Positions 1 to 6,756 are shown, counted from the first letter of the stretch. The stretch is DNA of 7,500 bases from Paracoccaceae bacterium (GCA_030625695.1 DAOUQK010000049.1:1-7500); one strand, 5' to 3'. Program-made: numbers and translations. The notes: a model not told the origin generated them from the letters alone.

Positions 1-2282
1 TGATGGCGCTGGCGCTGGTGAAATCCAAGGCCAAAGAGGCATTGGATGGGGGTGGTGTAACCGCCCAAAAGTTGAATTCCGCAATCAATGATATCCGCAA
101 GGGGCGCACCGCAGATACCGCCAGTGCGGAAGACGGTTATGATGCGTTGAAGAAATATGCGCAGGATCTGACCGAAAAGGCGGCTGAGGGTAAGATTGAC
201 CCGATCATCGGGCGCGACGAAGAAATCCGGCGCACCATGCAGGTGTTGTCACGGCGCACCAAGAATAACCCGGTTCTGATCGGTGAACCCGGCGTGGGTA
301 AAACCGCAATTGCCGAAGGTCTGGCCCTGCGGATCGTGCATGGTGATGTGCCCGAAAGCCTGAAGAATAAAAAGCTGATGTCGCTGGATATGGGGGCGCT
401 GATTGCCGGCGCGAAATATCGCGGTGAATTTGAAGAACGCCTAAAGGCGGTGCTGAACGAAGTCACGACGGCGGCGGGTGAAATCATCCTGTTTATTGAC
501 GAAATGCACACCCTTGTCGGGGCCGGTAAGGCAGACGGGGCGATGGATGCATCAAACCTGTTGAAACCCGCCCTGGCGCGGGGGGAATTGCACTGTGTTG
601 GTGCGACAACCTTGGACGAATATCGCAAACATGTGGAAAAGGACGCCGCACTGGCGCGCCGTTTCCAACCGGTGTTGATCGCCGAACCAACGGTGGAAGA
701 CACCATTTCGATCCTGCGTGGCATCAAGGAAAAGTACGAAGTTCACCACGGTGTGCGGATCAGCGATAGCGCGCTGGTATCGGCGGCAACCCTGTCGCAC
801 CGTTATATCACCGATCGGTTCCTGCCGGACAAAGCCATTGATCTGATGGATGAAGCCGCCAGCCGCTTGCGCATGGAAGTGGACAGCAAGCCAGAAGAAC
901 TGGACGCGCTAGACCGTGAAATCCTGCAAAAGCAGATCGAAGCCGAGGCGTTGAAGAAAGAAGACGACAAGGCATCGGTCAGGCGCTTGGAAAAGCTGGA
1001 AAAAGAGCTGGGTGATCTGCAAGAGCAGTCCAGTGAAATGACCGCCCAGTGGCAGGCCGAACGTGACGTGATGGAAGGAACCCGCGAACTGACCGAGCAA
1101 TTGGATCAGGCCCGCGCCGTGCTGGACCAGGCCAAGCGCGAAGGTGACCTGGCCAAGGCGGGGGAGCTTTCATATGGTGTCATTCCTGATCTTGAGAAAA
1201 AGTTGCAGGACGCCAAAGAGGCGGAAAACACCAAACTAGTGGAAGACGCCGTTGGCCCCGAACAGATTGCCCAGGTGGTTGAACGCTGGACCGGTATTCC
1301 GACATCCCGGATGCTGGAAGGTGAGCGTGAAAAACTGCTGCGCATGGAAGACGAGATCGGGCGACGGGTTATTGGCCAGCGTTCGGCGGTGACGTCCGTG
1401 GCCAATGCGGTGCGCCGGGCGCGCGCGGGGCTGAATGATGAAAACCGTCCCCTTGGGTCGTTCCTGTTTCTGGGGCCAACCGGCGTGGGCAAAACCGAAC
1501 TGACCAAGGCCGTGGCTGAGTTTTTGTTTGATGACGACGCTGCGATGGTGCGTATCGACATGTCCGAATTCATGGAAAAGCACGCGGTTGCCCGCCTGAT
1601 CGGGGCGCCCCCCGGTTATGTTGGTTATGACGAAGGCGGTGTTCTGACAGAGGCCGTGCGCCGCAAGCCCTATCAGGTTGTCCTGTTTGATGAGGTCGAA
1701 AAGGCCCACCCTGATGTCTTTAATGTGTTGTTGCAGGTTCTGGATGACGGGGTGCTGACCGACGGTCAGGGCCGCACGGTGGATTTCAAGCAAACGCTGA
1801 TCATCCTGACGTCCAATCTGGGCGCGCAGGCCCTTAGCCAGCTGCCGGATACGGCCGATGCCTCGGATGCCAAGCGTGACGTGATGGATGCCGTGCGGGC
1901 CCATTTCCGCCCCGAATTCTTGAACCGTTTAGATGAAACCATCATCTTTGATAGGCTGTCGCGTGGCAACATGGATGGTATCGTTGATATTCAGCTTGGC
2001 CTGCTGAAAAAACGCCTTATCGGGCGTAACATCGGGTTGGAGGTGGACGAAGGCGCCAAGACATGGCTGGCCGACGAAGGCTATGACCCGGTGTTTGGGG
2101 CGCGCCCGTTAAAGCGGGTGATCCAGCGCGCATTGCAGGATCAGTTGGCCGAATTGCTGTTGGCCGGTGACGTGGAAGACGGCGATACCCTGACTGTTAG
2201 CGCAGGTGCTGATGGGTTGATCATCGGTGAAAGGGTCGGCGCAAGCCACCGCCCGAAACTGGACGAAGCCACAGTCCACTGA
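1..2282 (+). CDS. clpB: ATP-dependent chaperone/disaggregase ClpB (5'-truncated by window edge)
   Basis: Cytosolic Hsp100 AAA+ disaggregase that, with DnaK/DnaJ/GrpE, threads aggregated proteins through its hexameric pore. Counting from the Met codon at position 3 (759 residues to the TGA), NBD1 shows Walker A GEPGVGKT (94-101), pore loop KYRG (138-141) and Walker B ILFIDE (about 162-167). A charged coiled-coil middle domain follows at about 293-414. Its presence separates ClpB from ClpA and ClpC. NBD2 shows Walker A GPTGVGKT (491-498), pore loop GYVGY (538-542), Walker B VVLFDE (559-564) and sensor-2 GAR (699-701). Family members are about 860-870 residues, and this protein aligns from roughly residue 115-120 of E. 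coli ClpB. The Met at position 3 is therefore internal: the frame is open to the edge, and most of the N-terminal substrate-binding domain lies outside. No frameshift or missing catalytic residue was seen. The ClpB assignment is near certain. Confidence 0.98.
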   Translation, partial: MALALVKSKAKEALDGGGVTAQKLNSAINDIRKGRTADTASAEDGYDALKKYAQDLTEKAAEGKIDPIIGRDEEIRRTMQVLSRRTKNNPVLIGEPGVGKTAIAEGLALRIVHGDVPESLKNKKLMSLDMGALIAGAKYRGEFEERLKAVLNEVTTAAGEIILFIDEMHTLVGAGKADGAMDASNLLKPALARGELHCVGATTLDEYRKHVEKDAALARRFQPVLIAEPTVEDTISILRGIKEKYEVHHGVRISDSALVSAATLSHRYITDRFLPDKAIDLMDEAASRLRMEVDSKPEELDALDREILQKQIEAEALKKEDDKASVRRLEKLEKELGDLQEQSSEMTAQWQAERDVMEGTRELTEQLDQARAVLDQAKREGDLAKAGELSYGVIPDLEKKLQDAKEAENTKLVEDAVGPEQIAQVVERWTGIPTSRMLEGEREKLLRMEDEIGRRVIGQRSAVTSVANAVRRARAGLNDENRPLGSFLFLGPTGVGKTELTKAVAEFLFDDDAAMVRIDMSEFMEKHAVARLIGAPPGYVGYDEGGVLTEAVRRKPYQVVLFDEVEKAHPDVFNVLLQVLDDGVLTDGQGRTVDFKQTLIILTSNLGAQALSQLPDTADASDAKRDVMDAVRAHFRPEFLNRLDETIIFDRLSRGNMDGIVDIQLGLLKKRLIGRNIGLEVDEGAKTWLADEGYDPVFGARPLKRVIQRALQDQLAELLLAGDVEDGDTLTVSAGADGLIIGERVGASHRPKLDEATVH

Positions 2283-2293
2283 ACATAATTAAG

Positions 2294-2321
2294 AAAGGCC
2301 CCGTCATGGCGGGGCCTTTTT
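2294..2321 (+). terminator. Rho-independent terminator of clpB
   Basis: A perfect 10-bp stem AAAGGCCCCG (2294-2303) / CGGGGCCTTT (2310-2319) with a 6-nt loop (TCATGG) runs into a T-run ending at 2321. It starts 11 bases after the clpB stop codon. It is the classic intrinsic terminator shape for the + strand. With A's on the 5' side and T's on the 3' side it could also act in the other direction, stopping any transcript that reads through from the - strand gene at 2553-2759. Confidence 0.93.
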
Positions 2322-2495
2322 GGCCACAGGCAAAGGGCGGGGATATGGGTGCCCGGGGGTTTGCGGTTTGGTAGCTGAGGGTTCTAGGCGAGTGGCTGGT
2401 TTTGGGGCCAGAGTTAACATTTTCTGAAATGCAGCGAATGGCAGCTTTGGATATCCCAAGACGATCGTTGGCCGTTAAGGGGCAGTAACAGTTGC

Positions 2496-2521
2496 GGCCC
2501 GGTGGGCACTTGCCCCGGGCC
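2496..2521 (-). terminator. GC-rich hairpin, possible end of the DUF1127-like transcript
   Basis: GGCCCG (2496-2501) pairs with CGGGCC (2516-2521), and after a 2-nt bulge GGGC (2504-2507) pairs with GCCC (2512-2515), leaving a 4-nt loop. It lies 31 bases past the stop of the - strand gene ending at 2553, where a terminator is expected. No T-run follows on either strand, so it is not a standard intrinsic terminator. It could be an RNA-stabilising 3' hairpin. The rest of 2322-2552 shows no gene; small open frames on the + strand here have no ribosome site or recognisable protein. Confidence 0.35.
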
Positions 2522-2552
2522 TGCAAATTCTGTGCAGTTAACCCTATTTGGA

Positions 2553-2759
2553 TTAATGCCGGTTTTGACCAAAGCGTTGGTAAAACGCTGTATCTGCCTG
2601 CTTGCGTGTCATCCCCATGTCATCCAGCACATGGCCCTCTGTTTTTTTCAATTGGCCCGCTTCACGGTAAGCGGCTTCCAGGCGCAGCAACCATTGGATC
2701 GGGTTGAATTTAGTGAATGTGGTAGGGTGGTTGCGGGTTGCATTTGCTGTGTCGCTCAT
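2553..2759 (-). CDS. Small DUF1127-like protein (68 aa)
   Basis: The C-terminal half carries the pattern typical of DUF1127 (YjiS-like) small proteins: an amphipathic Arg/Lys/Glu helix, then a short 'D..L.DMG(L/M)TR..A' helix-turn. Here it reads LEAAYREAGQLKK...VLDDMGMTRKQAD. Members are usually 45-95 residues and abundant in alphaproteobacteria; some are reported to act with RNA in post-transcriptional control, but the function of this one is unknown. The ATG at 2757-2759 is chosen because GGAG lies 7 bases upstream and the family homology starts after it. A longer frame from 2819 adds 20 residues with no ribosome site. The gene diverges from the large regulator at 2932, with 172 bp between the starts. 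The first 20 residues (Ser/Thr/Asn-rich) are not recognisable. No signal peptide or membrane segment is seen. Confidence 0.75.
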   Translation of the reverse strand: MSDTANATRNHPTTFTKFNPIQWLLRLEAAYREAGQLKKTEGHVLDDMGMTRKQADTAFYQRFGQNRH

Positions 2760-2766
2760 TTGAAGT

Positions 2767-2770
2767 CTCC
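2767..2770 (-). promoter_or_regulatory. Ribosome binding site deciding the start of the DUF1127-like gene
   Basis: On the - strand GGAG stands 7 bases before the ATG at 2759. This fixes the start against the longer alternative at 2819. A TATTAT hexamer on the - strand (2823-2818) is a possible -10 element for this gene, but no matching -35 was found, so no promoter is called. Confidence 0.7.
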
Positions 2771-2826
2771 GTTTCGGGTTTGTATGTTTGTTGATGAACC
2801 CACCATCCACATGGCCCATAATATCA

Positions 2827-2873
2827 GCGCAAAATTTTCGTGCCGATTGCGCGCCCCAGCGTAAAATTTACGT
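2827..2873. promoter_or_regulatory. Paired 15-bp AT-centred repeats in divergent promoter region (candidate operator)
   Basis: GCGCAAAATTTTCGT (2827-2841) and GCGTAAAATTTACGT (2859-2873) match at 13 of 15 positions and are offset by exactly 32 bp, about three turns of the helix. The second contains a perfect odd inverted repeat CGTAAA-A-TTTACG (2860-2872), and the first is built around the palindrome AAAATTTT. A further CGTAAA half-site continues at 2871-2876. Both copies sit in the 172-bp gap between the divergent DUF1127-like gene and the regulator. A dimeric protein bound to both on one DNA face could control both genes. The regulator itself (SARP-like, which classically binds short direct repeats) or an unlinked factor are both possible. 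Seen: the repeats and spacing. Inferred: the operator role. Confidence 0.5.
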
Positions 2874-2931
2874 AAAAAAATCCGAATGCTGTTAATTTTT
2901 AATAGATTTTGGCAATCGGGGGATTCGTTTC

Positions 2932-4920
2932 ATGATAAATATTCAGCTTTTTGGCGGCTTTCGTGCGCTTCTTGATGATGGCCAGCCCCTGCGCGCGTTG
3001 GGCCGCAAATCCGAATGCCTGATCTGCCTCATGGCCCTTAGCGATGATCTGGAAGTCACGCGCGAAAAAGCCGCGGGCATCATCTGGTCGGATCGCGGCG
3101 AAGATCAGGCCCGCGCCAGCCTGCGTCAGGAACTGTCGCAACTGCGCCGCACTATTGGCAACGATGCCGTAGAAGCCACCAAGCGATCCATCCGGCTGGT
3201 GGCCGAACACCTGTCTGTTGATGTGCTTAAGTTCCGCGAAAAGGCCGTCATAGACGCCGCCGATACATTAGAAACCGCCGCCGCCCTTTATACCGGCCCG
3301 CTCATGGCTGGGCACGACCCAAAATCCGAAGGCTTTGAAGACTGGATCGAGGCCGAGCGCCGAACATTAGAAAACGAGGCCCTCGGTGCTACCATCCGAC
3401 TGGCCCAACACCATATGGATGCAGGCCAGCCAGATCAGGCTGTCAAATGGGCCGAACACGCCATCCGCATTGATCCCCTGCGCGAAGTCAGCCACCGACT
3501 GGCGATCGAGGCGCTTGCCGCATCGGGTGACCGCACCGCCGCGCTGGCCAAATCGGCAGAGTTCTCCTCCCTGTTGCACGCCGAACTGGGCATCACCCCA
3601 AGCGAAGGGATGCTAACCCTTAACCAGAAACTGATTACCGGAGATATCAATCTTTCCCCGCTGGTGCCCGCCACCGCTGTCACAGCAGTCTCGCCACTGG
3701 GAAGTACGTTCAAGGGCCGCGCCGCTGTGGCGGTCTTACCCTTTCGCTGCCTCAGCGACGTACAAAGCGACGTGTTCTTCGCCGATGGCATCACCGAAGA
3801 CGTGGTCAACGGCCTGGCCGTCTGGCGCTGGTTCCCGGTTATAGGGCGCTACACCAGCGGCCATTTCAGTGGCGCACCGCGTTCCGTTGAACAGGTGTCG
3901 CGCGAAAGCGGCGCGCGCTACATCATCGGCGGCTCCGTGCGCCGTGCGGGCCCGCGTTATCGGGTGACAACCGAACTTAGCGATGCGGGCAGTGGTCAAC
4001 TGCTGTGGTCCCAGAATTTCGATGGTCAGGCCGAGGATATCTTTGAGATTCAGGACCAGATCAGCGACGAGATTGCCCGCCGCGTCGAACCCGAAATTCG
4101 CCGCGCCGAAAGCAAACGCCTTTACAGCAAAAAACCGTCTGAACTGAACGTCTGGGAAACCCTGCACAAGGCCCGTGTCCTTAAGTTCAAAAACGGCCAT
4201 GCTTATGGCTCTGCCGAAGACAATGTCATCGCCATGGCAATGTACCGCGACGCCCTGATGCGTGACCCTAATTCCAGCGATGCGGTCAGCGGTATCGCCA
4301 CCTGCCATTGGCACAACGTCATAAATAGCTGGTCAAATGAACCGGCCAAATCCGCCGAGGCGGCCATGCGCCGCGCCAAGCAGGCGGTGGAAATGGATGC
4401 CACCAACTACCGCGCCATCGGAACAGTTTCGATTATCCAGACATTCGGCCAGCACGAAATAGCCGCAGCCGAAATCACGGCGCGCCAGTCAATCGAAATG
4501 AACCCGTCCGACATCCTGACCCGCCATTACCTGGTGTGCAGCCTGGAATTCGGCGGCAAGTTTGATGAGGCCGTCGAACAATGCCACACCATGATGGCGC
4601 TGGATCCGCGCGCGCCAGGGATGTCGGTTCTGCAGGGCGACCTGTCCACCTGTCTGCTTTTGGGCGGCAACGCCCGCGAAGCCGTGGATTATTCCCGCAA
4701 ATCAATGGAATCCGATCCAGGCTATTCCCGCGGGCGCCAACGCCTGATCGCTGCCCTTGTTGCGGCAGGCGACATGAAAGATGCGCATCACGAATACGAA
4801 ATCCTGAAAAAGGACATGCCGGGTTTTAACCTGGACTACGTTCAGCGCACCTATCCGTTCGTGCATGATGAACATTTGCAAGCCTATTCGAACTACTTCG
4901 CCGCTGTTGGGGTCAGCTAG
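2932..4920 (+). CDS. SARP-like winged-helix/BTAD regulator with TolB-like domain and TPR region (662 aa)
   Basis: Likely a cytosolic transcriptional activator. Residues about 1-100 (INIQLFGGFRALLDDG..., with GRKSECLICLMAL and the A..SLRQELSQLRR helix) match the winged-helix DNA-binding unit of SARP/OmpR-type activators. Residues about 101-230 match the helical BTAD domain, ending in the typical ELGITPSEG. After a linker, about 262-385 is the TolB-like fold often joined to such regulators and to class III adenylate cyclases: AVAVLPF, FFADGITEDVVNGL, Y.IGGSVRR, LWSQNFDG, FEIQDQISDEIA. From about 400 onward are TPR-like helix pairs. No cyclase catalytic motif and no membrane segment were seen. 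The ATG has a weak ribosome site, GGGGGA, 8 bases upstream. The DUF1326 gene starts 61 bases downstream on the same strand and is the likely target or operon partner. The C-terminal 24 residues reappear, diverged, at 6594-6665. Domain calls are firm; the ligand and target genes are unknown. Confidence 0.9.
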   Translation: MINIQLFGGFRALLDDGQPLRALGRKSECLICLMALSDDLEVTREKAAGIIWSDRGEDQARASLRQELSQLRRTIGNDAVEATKRSIRLVAEHLSVDVLKFREKAVIDAADTLETAAALYTGPLMAGHDPKSEGFEDWIEAERRTLENEALGATIRLAQHHMDAGQPDQAVKWAEHAIRIDPLREVSHRLAIEALAASGDRTAALAKSAEFSSLLHAELGITPSEGMLTLNQKLITGDINLSPLVPATAVTAVSPLGSTFKGRAAVAVLPFRCLSDVQSDVFFADGITEDVVNGLAVWRWFPVIGRYTSGHFSGAPRSVEQVSRESGARYIIGGSVRRAGPRYRVTTELSDAGSGQLLWSQNFDGQAEDIFEIQDQISDEIARRVEPEIRRAESKRLYSKKPSELNVWETLHKARVLKFKNGHAYGSAEDNVIAMAMYRDALMRDPNSSDAVSGIATCHWHNVINSWSNEPAKSAEAAMRRAKQAVEMDATNYRAIGTVSIIQTFGQHEIAAAEITARQSIEMNPSDILTRHYLVCSLEFGGKFDEAVEQCHTMMALDPRAPGMSVLQGDLSTCLLLGGNAREAVDYSRKSMESDPGYSRGRQRLIAALVAAGDMKDAHHEYEILKKDMPGFNLDYVQRTYPFVHDEHLQAYSNYFAAVGVS

Positions 4921-4931
4921 GGCTCAGACAG

Positions 4932-4967
4932 AAAAGTGGCACATAGCCACGCCAATACTGAACTTTT
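4932..4967 (+). promoter_or_regulatory. Hairpin in the 5' leader between the regulator and DUF1326 genes
   Basis: An inner stem GTGGC (4936-4940) / GCCAC (4946-4950) with a 5-nt loop lies inside a possible outer pairing AAAAGT (4932-4937) / ACTTTT (4962-4967). The two share bases 4936-4937, so they are partly exclusive. The structure ends just before the AGGAG at 4971-4975. It is too weak and too poor in T's for a convincing terminator. It could tune read-through or translation of the DUF1326 gene. Formation by chance is quite possible. Confidence 0.3.
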
Positions 4968-4981
4968 AACAGGAGATTAAA

Positions 4982-5620
4982 ATGACTAATAATTGGATGA
5001 TCAAAAGCCACACATTTGGCAACTGTAACTGTACTGCGAATTGTGGCTGCCAGTTTAACCTGCCATCCACAAACGGGTTTTGCCAGTTTGTAGAAGCCGG
5101 TCACCTGGTCGAAGGACATTATGAAGATATTTCGCTGGCAGGCTTAAACTGGGCGTTCATGATAATCTGGCCCGGCGAAATTGCCGAAGGTAACGGCCGC
5201 GAACTGATAATCATTGACGAACGCGCAGATGAAGCACAACGCGAAGCCTTGCGCAAAATCATTCTGGGCGAGGTTGGCGAACCAGGATCAAATCACTTCT
5301 CTGTTTTCAACAGCACTTGCGTGGAAGTTCTTGCTCCTGTCTTCGCGCCCATAAATATCAAGGTTGATATCGAGGCCCGCACGGCCAGCCTGGACGTTCC
5401 GGGGATGATCCATGCGTCAGGTACGCCGATCATCAATGCATTCAATGGCGACCCATTTCATATTGCACTAGAGCGCTCGTCCGGCAGCTTTGAATTCACG
5501 CACGCGGAAATTGGTGCGGGAACTGCGTCGGTCTCCGGGGATCTAGCCATGGAACTTGACGGGTCCTATGCGCAGTTCTGTGTGCATCACTATGACCAGA
5601 ACGGCCTGGTCGCGGCGTGA
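4982..5620 (+). CDS. DUF1326 family protein with N-terminal cysteine cluster (212 aa)
   Basis: Recognised as DUF1326 from the opening W.I...F..CNC..NCGC, followed by PS(T)NG.C, the G.Y.D(I/V).L.GLN segment, and overall length near 200-215 residues. The biochemical role of the family is not established. Cys15, Cys17, Cys21, Cys23 and Cys34, with His41 and His46 nearby, and Cys200/His202/His203 near the end, make a metal-binding or thiol role plausible; this is inference. No signal peptide or membrane segment is seen, so it is probably cytosolic. The start is clear: AGGAG at 4971-4975 lies 6 bases before the ATG. The stop overlaps the start of the DUF2182 gene (GTGA), so the two are translationally coupled, and they are known as frequent neighbours. 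Expression may also come from the upstream regulator's transcript, 61 bases away. Confidence 0.88.
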   Translation: MTNNWMIKSHTFGNCNCTANCGCQFNLPSTNGFCQFVEAGHLVEGHYEDISLAGLNWAFMIIWPGEIAEGNGRELIIIDERADEAQREALRKIILGEVGEPGSNHFSVFNSTCVEVLAPVFAPINIKVDIEARTASLDVPGMIHASGTPIINAFNGDPFHIALERSSGSFEFTHAEIGAGTASVSGDLAMELDGSYAQFCVHHYDQNGLVAA

Positions 5621-6429
5621 CAAGGCCGGTGGAACCACGTTTCCTTAGACCTGCGTCCTTGGCCCGGCGCGATATTGTTGCGTTGGTTGCCGCGCTGGCA
5701 ATTCTGGTCGCTGTTTGTTGGTGGTACCTTTTGATTATGGCGCATTCCATGTCCAATATGGCCGGTATGTCGGAAATGGGTGTTGCCATGCCAACCCTGG
5801 GCATCAAACCTTGGACGGCTTCCGACTTTTTAATGATGTTTGCCATGTGGGCGATCATGATGATTGCCATGATGGTACCAACTGCGATGCGCGCAGTATT
5901 GATTTTCGCACATATCAGTGCGCGCCTAGAAATGCGCGGCCGTCCCTTCGTGTCGGGATACTGGTTTGCAGGCGGGTATATCCTAGCCTGGGCAGGTTTT
6001 GCCGCCACCGCCACATTCCTGCAATGGGCGCTTGATCAGGCGGCATATTTGTCGCCTGAAATGGTGATCTACAGCCCTCTGATCGGAGCCGGAATATTGC
6101 TACTGGCTGGAGCTTGGCAAATGACACCCCTGAAAGATACCTGCCTTAAGCATTGCCAATCGCCATTGGTTTATTTGGCACAGAATTTCCGAGCGGGAAG
6201 ACTCGGCGCTCTGCGAGTTGGTTTCAGACATGGGCTTTATTGTTTAGGATGCTGTTGGGCATTGATGGGGTTGCTGTTTGTGGCCGGCGTCATGAACCTG
6301 GCCTGGATTTTGGCGATAACTGCGTTCGTACTGGTGGAAAAGTTGTTGCCGATCAAATTCCAAATATCCCGGATAACAGGTGTGGGCATGTTTCTTGCCG
6401 CAGTTGGCTATTTTGCGTGGTCGGTCTGA
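5617..6429 (+). CDS. DUF2182 family polytopic membrane protein, predicted metal-binding (270 aa)
   Basis: Inner-membrane protein of the family described as predicted metal-binding integral membrane proteins; no transport or enzyme activity is established. Hydrophobic segments lie at about 20-41, 70-90, 112-137, 150-168, 210-228 and 229-245, with a last one near 252-269. Family marks seen are MW..MM.AMM.P (77-88), C..HC.SP (Cys176, His179, Cys180), G..HG.YC.GCCWALM (His205, Cys209, Cys212, Cys213), MNL.W and VEKLLP (Glu241). The segment after the first helix is rich in Met (41, 45, 48, 51, 54, 58) plus His43, like Cu(I)-binding Met motifs. Translation starts at GTG 5617, overlapping the DUF1326 stop by four bases; the next in-frame Met codons fall inside or beyond the first helix. 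The DUF1326 partner may deliver or modify something at this protein. No terminator was found downstream. Confidence 0.88.
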   Translation: MTRPVEPRFLRPASLARRDIVALVAALAILVAVCWWYLLIMAHSMSNMAGMSEMGVAMPTLGIKPWTASDFLMMFAMWAIMMIAMMVPTAMRAVLIFAHISARLEMRGRPFVSGYWFAGGYILAWAGFAATATFLQWALDQAAYLSPEMVIYSPLIGAGILLLAGAWQMTPLKDTCLKHCQSPLVYLAQNFRAGRLGALRVGFRHGLYCLGCCWALMGLLFVAGVMNLAWILAITAFVLVEKLLPIKFQISRITGVGMFLAAVGYFAWSV

Positions 6430-6505
6430 TCGTTCCGAGGCAATGCAAGACATATTAGGAACAGGAGATTTTCTGCCACTGGGTGAATGTCTATATTGTA
6501 CCTGC

Positions 6506-6668
6506 ATTGCAGCCACGGCTGACGCAAGAACCGCCAGCATAGGATACGCAATATCGCAAAAACATACCCAGTTTGAATCTGGATTTTGTCAAATGCACCT
6601 ATCCATTTGTGCACGACGAACATCGCCAAGCCTATTCGAGCTATTTCTCCCAGGTGGGCGTGCAGTAA
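6506..6668 (+). pseudogene. Decayed C-terminal remnant of a second SARP/TolB/TPR-type regulator
   Basis: Reading from 6594 to the TAA at 6666-6668 gives CTYPFVHDEHRQAYSSYF... and ends VGVQ. This matches the last 24 residues of the regulator encoded at 2932-4920 at 18 positions and stops at the same point. Homology continues upstream in the same frame (KNIPSLNLDFVK against KDMPGFNLDYVQ, 6 of 12). At the A-run 6558-6562 the match moves to another frame (DARTASIGYAISQK against DMKDAHHEYEILKK, weaker). Upstream of about 6506 no similarity is seen; 6430-6505 shows neither gene nor terminator. There is no start codon with a ribosome site, and the frame needed is broken, so it is a remnant. About eight of the codon differences in the last 24 codons are silent, so the copy diverged as a working gene before it was truncated. 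An 11-bp AACAGGAGATT at 6460-6470 repeats the DUF1326 ribosome-site context at 4968-4978, but no gene follows it. Confidence 0.82.
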
Positions 6669-6756
6669 TTTTGGCATGCGCGAGATGTCTTGAACAACCC
6701 AAACCGACCTTGGTGAAAGCGTGGCGAATTCACACTTTGTCCCGCACAGCAGCCAT

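Noticed and set aside
3..5. Met codon as the start of clpB.
   Set aside because: It corresponds to roughly residue 115-120 of full-length ClpB and has no room for a ribosome site; the gene is cut by the window edge.
1236..1904. Long open frame of 222 codons on the - strand within clpB, with several others antisense to clpB and to the regulator.
   Set aside because: They lie opposite strongly conserved ClpB and regulator coding sequence, show no recognisable protein family, and are explained by high-GC codon use on the coding strand.
2492..2864. Two open frames on the + strand opposite the DUF1127-like gene.
   Set aside because: The - strand frame has a good ribosome site and family homology, whereas these have neither and are shadows.
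2871..2931. AT-rich stretch upstream of the regulator as a sigma-70 promoter.
   Set aside because: No -35/-10 pair with acceptable sequence and spacing could be found, so it is not listed as a promoter.
4968..4978. Repeat AACAGGAGATT at 4968-4978 and 6460-6470 as evidence of a duplicated gene start.
   Set aside because: The second copy is followed by no start codon at a usable distance and no DUF1326-like sequence. Its order relative to the regulator tail is reversed, and an 11-bp ribosome-site match can arise by chance.
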